Assembly: GCA_003250275.1 (NCBI GenBank)
Contig: QKGW01000030.1
Coordinates: forward strand, 1-9,120
Reading direction: 5' to 3'
DNA length: 9,120 nt
Origin: Alphaproteobacteria bacterium
GTDB taxonomy: Bacteria > Pseudomonadota > Alphaproteobacteria > Rhodospirillales > Rhodospirillaceae
Part shown: positions 1-5,797 of the stretch, in pieces
How positions within the stretch are numbered: the stretch's first letter is position 1
How the letters are laid out: each line of letters starts with the position of its first letter
Made by a program: the position numbers and the translations under genes
The notes under the pieces: generated by a model
Databases searched by the model: none
What the model saw: only the letters and a program-made list of their open reading frames with translations
What the model was told of the DNA's origin: nothing

Positions 1-169
1 TCTCTTCTGCAAGCTGCCGAAGCCGCTGATCGACGGCCTTTTGGCGGAGGGGTTCGCCTTCTACCACGACCGCTGGGCTCCCGGCGTGGTGCGGCTGGTG
101 TGCGCGTTCGCGACCGAGGCATCGGAGGTCGACGCCTTCGTCGCTGCGGCCGCGCGGCTGGCGGCGTAA
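1..169 (+). CDS. ltaE: Threonine aldolase-like protein, C-terminal end (partial)
   Basis: Only the last 55 codons are present; the reading frame begins at base 2 and ends in TAA at 167-169. The segment contains FAFYHDRWAPGVVRLVCAF followed by a short Thr/Glu-rich stretch and VDAFVAAA. This matches the C-terminal small domain of low-specificity L-threonine aldolases (PLP fold-type I), where a strand with the pattern RLV-x-F/W-x-T is followed by a helix with VD-x-F. These enzymes cleave L-threonine or L-allo-threonine to glycine and acetaldehyde in the cytoplasm. The PLP lysine lies upstream of the window, so the active site cannot be checked. It is convergent with the receptor gene on the other strand. 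Beta-eliminating lyases of the same fold are the main alternative. Confidence 0.68.
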   Translation, partial: LFCKLPKPLIDGLLAEGFAFYHDRWAPGVVRLVCAFATEASEVDAFVAAAARLAA

Positions 170-171
170 AA

Positions 172-207
172 ACCCGTGGATGCCCGGGTCGAGCCCGGGC
201 ATGACGG
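172..207. repeat. Palindromic intergenic repeat, copy 1
   Basis: The core is a perfect 9-base inverted repeat, atgcccggg at 180-188 and cccgggcat at 194-202, around the 5-base loop tcgag. It is preceded by cccgtgg and followed by gacggg. The unit recurs at 340-375 with the same flanks. It resembles the REP-like palindromes scattered between genes in many alphaproteobacteria. It lies directly after the threonine aldolase stop codon, so in RNA it could also act as a 3' hairpin for that gene. Confidence 0.75.
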
Positions 208-288
208 GGAAGAGGGGCGTAGCGGAGTGGGGCTCGGCGGAGCGGAGCTGCGAGGGCGCAGCCTTTCCCCGTTCGTCCGTTCGCCACC

Positions 289-313
289 CTCGGGCTTGAC
301 CCGGGGGACCATG
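289..313 (-). repeat. Palindromic intergenic repeat, diverged copy 2
   Basis: Reads cgggcttgacccggggg followed by accatg. It shares the cggg-(t/c)tga-cccg core with the copies at 172-207 and 340-375 but has lost the perfect outer arms. Read on the minus strand it resembles the frequent alphaproteobacterial variant with a gtcaa loop. It is assigned as a degenerate member of the same family by similarity of the core only. Confidence 0.5.
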
Positions 314-339
314 TTTTTGCCCGCCGTCGGAACGCGAAA

Positions 340-375
340 CCCCGTGGATGCCCGGGCTCGACCCGGGCATGACGC
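340..375. repeat. Palindromic intergenic repeat, copy 3
   Basis: Perfect 9-base inverted repeat, atgcccggg at 348-356 and cccgggcat at 362-370, around the loop ctcga. The left flank cccgtgg (341-347) and right flank gacg are the same as in the copy at 172-207, whereas the loop is the reverse complement of that copy's loop. Confidence 0.75.
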
Positions 376-397
376 GGGCGAAGGGGGTGCGTCTCTC

Positions 398-430
398 AAG
401 AAAAACCCGGAGGGGTCTCCCCCTCCGGGT
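398..430 (-). terminator. Rho-independent terminator of the cobalamin receptor gene
   Basis: A perfect 11-base inverted repeat, acccggagggg at 405-415 and cccctccgggt at 420-430, encloses a 4-base loop. Read on the minus strand the stem is followed at once by a run of five T (from aaaaa at 401-405, sharing one base with the stem). The hairpin begins 42 bases after the receptor stop codon at 472-474. This is a textbook intrinsic terminator in the right orientation for that gene. Confidence 0.9.
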
Positions 431-471
431 CCGGCGTTGGGGAGCGCTCGCGCGCCCCGGCCGTGGGGCTC

Positions 472-2346
472 TTAGAACTTCGCGCGCAGGCCGACGAACC
501 CGGCGCGGCCGCCGGCGGCGTAGCCGCCCTTGGTCTCGTAGGTCTTGTCGGCGATGTTCTCGATGCGTCCGTAGACGCTCACCGTCTCGTTGACCGCGTA
601 GGACGCGCCGAAATCCCACACCAGATAGCCGCCGAGGTACGAGGAGGTGCCGTTGTCGTAGCTCCACGTCGCGGTGCGTCCCGCCGCCCAGGTCTCCAGC
701 CCGTCGACCGCGGAGGGCGCGTAGGTGAGGCGCGCGTTGCCGGTGTGGTGCGGCTGGTTGGCGAGCACCGCGCCGGTCGAGTTGTCGCGCGCCTGGGTGT
801 AGGTGTGGTTGACGGTGAGGCTGATCTCGTCGGTGATCTCGGCGGTGACGGTGTTCTCGAAGCCGTAGGCGCGCGCCGAGGCGACGTTCTCGTTCTGCCA
901 GCCGGTGCCCGAGTTGGCGATGATCGCGTTCTTCAGGCGGTTGTTGAAGAAGGTCGAGCCGAAGGTGACGCGGTCGTCGAGCACGCTCTGCTCGAAGCCG
1001 ACGTCGTAGCCGCGGCTTTCCTCGGGCTTGAGGTCCGGGTTGCCGGTGCCCCAGGCGGTTTCGTAGAGCTCGTAGAGGCTCGGCGCGCGGAAGCCGGTGC
1101 CGTAGCCGGCGTGGAAGCGCGTGCCGGTTTCGGGGATGCGGTAGGCGACGGTGGTGCGCCAGGTGGTGTGGCCGCCGAAGGTCTCGTGATCGTCGTGGCG
1201 GACGCCCGCGGTGAGGGTCAGATCGTCGTCGAGCAGGCCGAGAATGTAGTTGCCGAACACGCCGTCGTTGGTCGCCGACTTCGCCGAGATCGCGTCCGAG
1301 GTCATGTGGTCGCGGCGGTGGTCGGCGCCGAACACCAGGGTGTTGTGCTCGACCGGCTTGAAGGTGCCCTGGTACTCGTACTTGGTGATCTCGCCGTCGT
1401 AGAAGGTCTCGCCGTAGGTGGCGTCGTGGTAGTCGCGGCGGCTCTTCGCCTGCGCCGCCGAGAACGCGTTCGAGAGCATTCCGTCGAAGAGGTCGACGGT
1501 CGCCGCCACCTTGCCCGACTGCTCGATCGTGCGGCCGGTGGAATCGTCGTCGACCGAGCTGTTGGTGCCCCAGCCGTCGTACTCGGGTGAGGCCTTGAGG
1601 TAGCGGCCCGAGACCTCGAGATTGAGGCGGTCGAGGACGCCGACGTCGGTGACGAGATCGCTGCCGATCTTGAGATTGGCGGCGCCGGTCTTGTTGCCGT
1701 CCGCCTCGTTGGGGCCGCTGCGCGAGATGTCGAAGCCCTGGGTGGTGAGGCCCGAGATGCCGCCGGCGTAATAGACGCCGCCGGTCTCGCCGCGCGCGTT
1801 GAGGTAGCCCTTGGCGGTGCCGCGGCTGCCCCACTCGGCGCCGGTCTCGCCGGTGATCACCTTGCCCGAGCCCTTGCCGCTCTTGGTGGTGATCGAGATC
1901 ACCCCGCCCATCGCCTCCGAGCCGTAGAGGGTGCTCTGGTTGCCGCGCAGCACCTCGACGCGTTCGATGTCGTCGGCGGGGAGGTTGGTGAGGTCGTAGA
2001 TCGCCTGGGTCGCGGCGGCGTCGGCGACGTTGACGCCGTCGATCAGGATCAGGATGCCCTTGCTCGGGATGCCGCGCATCGAGAGATAGGTGGTCTTGCC
2101 GCTGCCGCCCGAGGTCGCGAGGCTGACGCCGGGCACGTCGCGGATCACGTCGAGCGCGGTCGCCGCCTGCTTTTTCTCTACCTCTTCGGCGGTGATCACG
2201 GTGACGGCGCTGCCCGAGGAGGTGACCTCCGTCGGCGTGCGGTTGGCGGAAATCGTGAGGGTGCCGAGGTTCTCCTCGGCGAGGGCGGTGGCGGGAAGGA
2301 GGGCGGCGAGCCCGAGACCGACCGCGAGACGCGGCGTGAAGTGCAT
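472..2346 (-). CDS. btuB: TonB-dependent outer-membrane receptor, BtuB-type (cobalamin uptake)
   Basis: A 624-residue TonB-dependent receptor, close to the usual BtuB length. Residues 1-23 form a signal peptide with cleavage after ATALA. A TonB-box-like stretch (TLTISA, about 29-34) follows. The plug domain spans about 40-155 and includes LIDGVNV (101-107) and IERVEVLRGNQSTLYG (127-142), typical of receptor plugs. The rest reads as an alternating beta-barrel, and the chain ends in F, the usual outer-membrane insertion signal. Such receptors bind cobalamin at the surface and import it using TonB-ExbBD energy. The vitamin assignment rests mainly on the cobalamin riboswitch upstream. ATG at 2344-2346 was chosen because GGGGGA lies 4 bases before it (RNA sense) and the signal peptide starts there. 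Upstream in-frame codons translate the riboswitch. A related corrinoid is an alternative ligand. Confidence 0.92.
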   Translation of the reverse strand: MHFTPRLAVGLGLAALLPATALAEENLGTLTISANRTPTEVTSSGSAVTVITAEEVEKKQAATALDVIRDVPGVSLATSGGSGKTTYLSMRGIPSKGILILIDGVNVADAAATQAIYDLTNLPADDIERVEVLRGNQSTLYGSEAMGGVISITTKSGKGSGKVITGETGAEWGSRGTAKGYLNARGETGGVYYAGGISGLTTQGFDISRSGPNEADGNKTGAANLKIGSDLVTDVGVLDRLNLEVSGRYLKASPEYDGWGTNSSVDDDSTGRTIEQSGKVAATVDLFDGMLSNAFSAAQAKSRRDYHDATYGETFYDGEITKYEYQGTFKPVEHNTLVFGADHRRDHMTSDAISAKSATNDGVFGNYILGLLDDDLTLTAGVRHDDHETFGGHTTWRTTVAYRIPETGTRFHAGYGTGFRAPSLYELYETAWGTGNPDLKPEESRGYDVGFEQSVLDDRVTFGSTFFNNRLKNAIIANSGTGWQNENVASARAYGFENTVTAEITDEISLTVNHTYTQARDNSTGAVLANQPHHTGNARLTYAPSAVDGLETWAAGRTATWSYDNGTSSYLGGYLVWDFGASYAVNETVSVYGRIENIADKTYETKGGYAAGGRAGFVGLRAKF

Positions 2347-2349
2347 GGT

Positions 2350-2453
2350 GTCCCCCATTGCAGGCGCGCGAGAGCGCTGTGGCCGACGCCGCAATGGTGG
2401 TCTCCCCCACCGCTGCGGCACGAAATACGTCACCGCAACGGTCGTTTCACCGT
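2350..2453 (-). promoter_or_regulatory. Expression platform: chain of competing hairpins ending at the Shine-Dalgarno
   Basis: In the order of transcription (falling coordinates) five segments can pair with their neighbours. Segment 0 (2449-2453) pairs with part of segment 1 (2438-2442) over 5 bp. Segment 1 (2433-2441) pairs with segment 2 (2410-2418) over 9 bp including one G-U. Segment 2 (2407-2418) pairs with segment 3 (2389-2400) as two 5-bp helices around a small internal loop. Segment 3 (2391-2400) pairs with segment 4 (2352-2361) as 7 bp, one mismatch and 2 bp. Segment 4 includes the ribosome-binding GGGGGA at 2351-2356. Pairings 1:2 and 3:4 can coexist and would hide the ribosome site; 2:3 would expose it. 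No T-run follows the hairpins, which points to control of translation. The pairings are seen in the sequence; their use by the cell is inferred. Confidence 0.55.
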
Positions 2454-2487
2454 CCCCTGGATACCTCCGCATCCGGGCAAGCGACGT

Positions 2488-2657
2488 GATCGGCAGGTCT
2501 CCTGGCTCGCGGGTCGTCGCGTCGTGGCCGCCTTCCCGGTTTCCCAGTGGCATGGTGGCCGTGCGCTCGCCGCTTACAGTTGCGGAGGCAGCCCCGGATT
2601 TGGCGAATGCGCCGCACCGGATTCCCTTTTCATCCCGCACCGTGCGGGACACCGACT
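2488..2657 (-). promoter_or_regulatory. Cobalamin riboswitch (B12 element)
   Basis: The minus strand carries the conserved parts of the cobalamin riboswitch aptamer in the correct order: GATGAAAAGGGAATCCGGTGCG near 2615-2636 as a near-consensus block (key part GGGAAT, 2621-2626), CCGCAACTGTAAGCG (about 2571-2585), GCCACTGGGAA (about 2541-2551), and the B12 box AGCCAGGAGACCTGCC (2492-2507). A closing P1 helix can form between TCGG (2652-2655) and CCGA (2490-2493), extendable by a wobble pair. In this family adenosylcobalamin (or a related cobalamin) binds the aptamer and lowers expression of the downstream gene. Here that gene is the receptor starting at 2346, an ideal target. Ends are approximate. 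Confidence 0.95.
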
Positions 2658-2664
2658 AGAGCCG

Positions 2665-2693
2665 GTCGTACCTCTGCCGCTGCGCCGGGTCAA
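2665..2693 (-). promoter_or_regulatory. Candidate sigma-70-type promoter of the receptor gene
   Basis: On the minus strand TTGACC (2688-2693) is separated by 17 bases from TACGAC (2665-2670). The -35 is strong and the -10 is weak. A start site 6-8 bases further on would fall near 2657-2659, exactly where the riboswitch P1 helix begins, which supports the placement. An AT-rich stretch with TATAGC-like sequence at about 2700-2712 is an alternative -10 region. Confidence 0.4.
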
Positions 2694-2735
2694 CGGGAAA
2701 ATGCTATATCATTACAAATTCTGTGGGCATTCACC

Positions 2736-2778
2736 TGCCGGCGGTCGCGGGGAGACTGCGCTTTCGCTTTCGCCGGCA
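2736..2778. other. Inverted repeat upstream of the LysR-type gene
   Basis: tgccggcg at 2736-2743 and cgccggca at 2771-2778 form a perfect 8-base inverted repeat separated by 27 bases. It lies between the divergent receptor and regulator genes. It could be a leader hairpin of the regulator mRNA or an operator, or chance in GC-rich DNA. No convincing promoter for the regulator could be recognised nearby. Confidence 0.3.
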
Positions 2779-2824
2779 AGGGATTAAACTCACCGGACGG
2801 CATCGGTACAGGGCTCGACCGGCC

Positions 2825-3721
2825 ATGGATTTTCGCGCACTCGAAACTTTCCTCTGGATCGCCCGCCTCGGCGGCTTCCGGCTTGCGGCGGATCGTCTCA
2901 ACACCACGCAGCCGTCGGTTTCCGCGCGCATCCGCGGGCTCGAGGAGGAACTCGGCGTGCGCCTGTTCGAGCGCAGCGCCCGCGCCGTCGCGCTCACCCC
3001 GAAGGGGCGCGACCTGATCCCCTACGCCGAGCGCATCCTCGCGCTCAAGGGCGAGATGGAGGCGAAGGTCGGCGACCCGGCGGCGGTGCAGGGCACCATC
3101 GTCCTCGGCGTGGTCGAGACCATCGTCCACACCTGGCTGCCGCGCCTGATCGAACGCCTCGCGCAAAGCTACCCCGCGCTCTCGCTCGAACTCGACATCG
3201 ACATCACCGTCAACCTGCTGCGCCGCCTCACCGCGCGCGAGATCGACATCGCCTTCCTGATGGGGCCGGTCTCCAACCCCGACATCGAGAACCTGCCGCT
3301 TGGCGCGTATCCGCTGGTCTGGCTCGGCAGCCCGCGCCTCAAACTGCCGGGCCGGAAGCTCCAGCTCGACGACCTGTCGCGGATGCCGGTGATCACCTTC
3401 CCGCGCAGCTCGCGCCCGCACATGGATCTCGAAACCCTGTTCCGCTCCGCCGGCATCCGCCCGCGCATCCACAACAGCAGCTCGATCTCGACGATCGTGC
3501 GGATGGCGGTGGACGGCATCGGCATCTGCGCCCTGCCGCAGCAGGTGGTGCAGCGGGAACTGGACTCGGGTGAACTCGTTCGCCTCGACGTCGCCGCCGC
3601 CCTGCCGGCGCTCACCTTTACCGCGTCGTTCCCTCATGCCAGCGACACGGCGTTGCCGCGCGCGGTCTCCGACCTCGCGTATCGCACAGCAAACGAGCAC
3701 AACCTTTACGCCGCCCAATGA
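2825..3721 (+). CDS. LysR-type transcriptional regulator
   Basis: A 298-residue protein of standard LysR-family length. The N-terminus (MDFRALETFLWIARLGGF) starts the winged helix-turn-helix typical of the family. The helix-turn-helix itself is about residues 18-37 (LAADRLNTTQPSVSARIRGL), followed by the wing LGVRLFER and LTPKGRDL (57-64). Residues from about 90 form the two-lobed effector-binding domain (starting TIVLGVVETIV). ATG at 2825 was chosen because the canonical family N-terminus begins there; the 34 in-frame codons upstream have no family similarity, and the Shine-Dalgarno sequence is weak. It is divergent from the receptor gene and lies 100 bases upstream of, and codirectional with, the transporter cluster. 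It most likely controls that cluster in response to the imported compound or a product; that role is inferred from position. Confidence 0.93.
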   Translation: MDFRALETFLWIARLGGFRLAADRLNTTQPSVSARIRGLEEELGVRLFERSARAVALTPKGRDLIPYAERILALKGEMEAKVGDPAAVQGTIVLGVVETIVHTWLPRLIERLAQSYPALSLELDIDITVNLLRRLTAREIDIAFLMGPVSNPDIENLPLGAYPLVWLGSPRLKLPGRKLQLDDLSRMPVITFPRSSRPHMDLETLFRSAGIRPRIHNSSSISTIVRMAVDGIGICALPQQVVQRELDSGELVRLDVAAALPALTFTASFPHASDTALPRAVSDLAYRTANEHNLYAAQ

Positions 3722-3728
3722 ATAGGCA

Positions 3729-3741
3729 TTCCTGATCGGAA
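3729..3741. promoter_or_regulatory. Candidate LysR-type operator (T-N11-A)
   Basis: ttcc at 3729-3732 and ggaa at 3738-3741 form a short perfect dyad around tgatc. It fits the T-N11-A core expected for LysR-type regulator binding. It lies just after the regulator stop codon and 81 bases before the DUF1445 gene start, where an activator site for the cluster would be expected. The motif is short and could occur by chance. Confidence 0.3.
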
Positions 3742-3821
3742 ATCATCAAGAATCGCAGTTGGACGCGATCAATCGCTTTTGTCACCATGACACCCTGCTC
3801 GGGACCATGGAGGACGCAGGC

Positions 3822-4637
3822 ATGAATTCCTTCGAGATTTCCCGTCTCCGCACCAAGAGCGCGGCCGAAGTGCGCGCGCTGATCCGCACCGGCGAACTGG
3901 ACGCGCCGACCGCGGGCATGGCGGACGGTTTCGTTCAGGCCAACCTCGCGATCATCCCCAAGGAATTCGCCGCCGACTTTCTCGCCTTCTGCAAGGCCAA
4001 CCCGAAGCCGTGTCCGCTGCTCGGGGTTTCCGAGCCCGGCGATCCGGCTCTGCCCGCGGTGGCCAAGGACCTCGACATCCGCACCGACGTGTGCGGCTAC
4101 AAGATCTTCAAGGACGGCGTTGCGGTCGAGCGCGTTTCCGACATTTCGCGGGTCTGGCGCGGCGATCTCGTCACCTTCGCGCTCGGCTGCTCGTTCAGCT
4201 TCGAGCACGCGCTGATCGACGCCGGGCTGCCGGTCCGCCACATCGACTGCGGCTGCAACGTGCCGATGTACAAGACCGGCATCGCCACCACGCCGCGTGG
4301 CCGCTTCGCCGGGCCGCTGGTGGTGAGTATGCGCCCGTTCAAACCCGCGGACGCGATCCGCGCCATTTGTCTTTCCGATCGGATGCCGCTCGCCCACGGC
4401 GCGCCCGTGCACTTCGGCGACCCCGCAGGGATCGGCATCCGCGACATCGCGCAGCCCGAATACGGCGACGCGGTGCCGATCGAAGACGGCGAAGTGCCGG
4501 TGTTCTGGGCCTGCGGTGTGACTCCTCAGGCGGTGCTGGAAAAAGCCGGCTTGCCGTTTGCGATTGCCCACGACCCGGGCCACATGCTGATAACCGATAT
4601 CCGCAACGCCGAAATCATGGGTGTCGCGGCGGGTTGA
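3822..4637 (+). CDS. DUF1445 / YcsI-family protein (putative hydro-lyase, D-glutamate cyclase-related)
   Basis: A 271-residue soluble protein with no signal peptide or membrane segment, full length for the family (PF07286). Family hallmarks in order: GFVQANLAIIPKEFAADF (36-53), NPKPCPLLGVS (60-70), LGCSFSFEHAL (121-131), VVSMRPF (167-173), HGAPVHFGDPAGIGI (192-206), VPVFWACGVTPQ (225-236) and AHDPGHMLITD (249-259). Cys, His and Asp within these blocks are the likely functional residues. Bacterial members are annotated as putative hydro-lyases; a related domain occurs in the mammalian mitochondrial D-glutamate cyclase, which converts D-glutamate to 5-oxo-D-proline, and B. subtilis YcsI lies among 5-oxoprolinase genes. 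ATG at 3822 is preceded by GGAGG (3809-3813) 8 bases away; ATG at 3807 is less likely. It heads the transporter cluster. Its precise reaction here is unknown. Confidence 0.88.
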   Translation: MNSFEISRLRTKSAAEVRALIRTGELDAPTAGMADGFVQANLAIIPKEFAADFLAFCKANPKPCPLLGVSEPGDPALPAVAKDLDIRTDVCGYKIFKDGVAVERVSDISRVWRGDLVTFALGCSFSFEHALIDAGLPVRHIDCGCNVPMYKTGIATTPRGRFAGPLVVSMRPFKPADAIRAICLSDRMPLAHGAPVHFGDPAGIGIRDIAQPEYGDAVPIEDGEVPVFWACGVTPQAVLEKAGLPFAIAHDPGHMLITDIRNAEIMGVAAG

Positions 4638-4674
4638 GTCCTGGAGACGAAACAATAATCCCAAGGAGGCCAAG

Positions 4675-5739
4675 ATGCGTTTCTGGAAAGGTTTGTTGGC
4701 GACGACCGCGATCGCCCTGGTGAGCGGCGCGGGTGCCGCGAACGCGGAGATGAAAGGCGCAAGCCTCACCTACGTCGGTAGCTGGAGCGGCTTGGTGCTG
4801 TTCAAGCAGTTCGAACAGCCGTTCTGGGGCAAGACCTTGCCCGAGGATTCGAAGGGCAAGATCAAGGTCGAGGTTTCGACCTTCGACCAGATGGGCCTGA
4901 AGGGCGCCGAGGTCTACCGCATCCTCGCCAAGAACGTGTTCGACATCGGGTCGACGGTGGCCGACTACACCGTCGCCGACGCGCCCGAGGTCGAAGGCCT
5001 CGACATTCCGATGCTCGCGCAGGACCCCAAGACCGCCAAGGCGGTGGCGATGGCCTACAAGCCGGTGCTCGACGAAGCCTTCGGCAAGCGCTTCGACGCG
5101 CACGTCCTCGCGGTGGTGCCGTATCCGGCGCAGATGCTGTTCTGTAACAAGGACATCAAGGGCCTCTCCGACATCAAGGGGCTCAAGGTCCGCTCCTCCG
5201 GCGGGTCGGCCGCCGAGTTCCTCAACGCCGCCGGCGCCGAGGCGGTGACGATGGCGTTCTCCGAAGTGCCGGGCGCGCTCCAGCGCGGCGTCATCGACTG
5301 CGCCGTGACCGGCTCGCTGTCGGGCTATTCGTCCGGCTGGCACGAGGTCTCGAAGGTGCTCTACCCGATGCCGATGGGCGGCTGGGATGACGTCGTGACC
5401 GCGATTTCGCTGAAGAAGTGGAAGAGCCTCGACGCCGACACCCAGGCCTTCATCGCCAAGGAAGTGAAGGAGAAGTACGAGGAGCCGGTGTGGGCCGCCG
5501 CCGAGGCGGACACCCAGCAGGGCATCGCCTGCCTCACCGGCCAGGGCACGCCCGCGTGCTCGCACGGCAAGGCCGGAACGATGAAGCTGGTGCCGGTTTC
5601 CGACGCCGACGTCGCGGCCGCGCGCAAGCTCCTCACCGACAAGGTGCTGCCGAGCTGGGCGAGCCGCACCGAGGCCGCCTACGTCGACAAGTGGAACGCC
5701 ACCGTCGGCAAGGTCGTCGGCCTGACCGCGAAGAAGTAA
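4675..5739 (+). CDS. dctP: TRAP transporter substrate-binding protein (DctP type)
   Basis: A 354-residue periplasmic binding protein. Residues 1-24 are a Sec signal peptide (basic MRFWKG, hydrophobic core, cleavage after GAANA). The mature part has the DctP-family layout: an N-terminal lobe beginning LTYVGSW, IKVEVSTFDQMG near 63-74, and the family block SDIKGLKVRSSGG (165-177). There R173 matches the conserved arginine that usually grips the substrate carboxylate. It is followed by EAVTMAFSEVPGALQRGVID (189-208). This lobe arrangement implies an organic anion ligand, not identifiable from sequence. The mature chain has four cysteines; C286 and C295 flank a short loop and may form a disulfide. 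ATG at 4675 follows AAGGAGG (4663-4669), the best Shine-Dalgarno in the cluster. It starts 37 bases after the DUF1445 gene. Confidence 0.96.
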   Translation: MRFWKGLLATTAIALVSGAGAANAEMKGASLTYVGSWSGLVLFKQFEQPFWGKTLPEDSKGKIKVEVSTFDQMGLKGAEVYRILAKNVFDIGSTVADYTVADAPEVEGLDIPMLAQDPKTAKAVAMAYKPVLDEAFGKRFDAHVLAVVPYPAQMLFCNKDIKGLSDIKGLKVRSSGGSAAEFLNAAGAEAVTMAFSEVPGALQRGVIDCAVTGSLSGYSSGWHEVSKVLYPMPMGGWDDVVTAISLKKWKSLDADTQAFIAKEVKEKYEEPVWAAAEADTQQGIACLTGQGTPACSHGKAGTMKLVPVSDADVAAARKLLTDKVLPSWASRTEAAYVDKWNATVGKVVGLTAKK

Positions 5740-5747
5740 TCCGCAGC

Positions 5748-5775
5748 GCCGGGGCCGGTTCGCGCCGGCCCCGGC
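5748..5775 (+). other. GC-rich hairpin between dctP and dctQ
   Basis: gccggggccgg at 5748-5758 and ccggccccggc at 5765-5775 are a perfect 11-base inverted repeat around the 6-base loop ttcgcg. No T-run follows, so it is not a standard terminator. In transporter operons a hairpin just after the binding-protein gene commonly protects the upstream mRNA from 3' exonucleases or partly blocks polymerase, so that the binding protein outnumbers the membrane subunits. That role is inferred here from position and structure. Confidence 0.75.
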
Positions 5776-5797
5776 TCCACCCGCGAGGACGCCCGCG

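Larger units (their letters stand above)
170..471. other. Intergenic spacer between convergent genes
   Basis: About 300 bases without a supportable gene. It holds three related palindromic repeat units (about 172-207, 289-313, 340-375) and the terminator of the minus-strand receptor gene (about 398-430). Short open frames on both strands here are low-complexity GC-rich translations with no recognisable domain. The stretch 209-288 shows nothing beyond GC-rich sequence. Confidence 0.7.

Noticed and set aside
463..1590. Long plus-strand open frame opposite the receptor gene
   Set aside because: Antisense to a well-supported receptor; the translation is a Val/Gly/Arg/Ala-rich low-complexity string with no domain, as expected from the GC-rich opposite strand.
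2698..2722. AT-rich stretch as a Fur (iron-regulator) box controlling the TonB receptor
   Set aside because: Only a partial match to the Fur palindrome was found, and the riboswitch already explains regulation by cobalamin.
2690..3718. Long minus-strand open frame opposite the LysR-type gene
   Set aside because: It is fully antisense to a canonical regulator; its composition is Arg/Gly/Ala/Asp-rich with no recognisable family.
3618..5565. Two long overlapping minus-strand open frames opposite the DUF1445 and binding-protein genes
   Set aside because: They shadow two clear families on the plus strand and give low-complexity His/Arg/Gly-rich translations.
5748..5775. Hairpin as a rho-independent terminator after dctP
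   Set aside because: There is no T-run after the stem, and the downstream membrane-subunit genes are essential partners lacking their own visible promoter.
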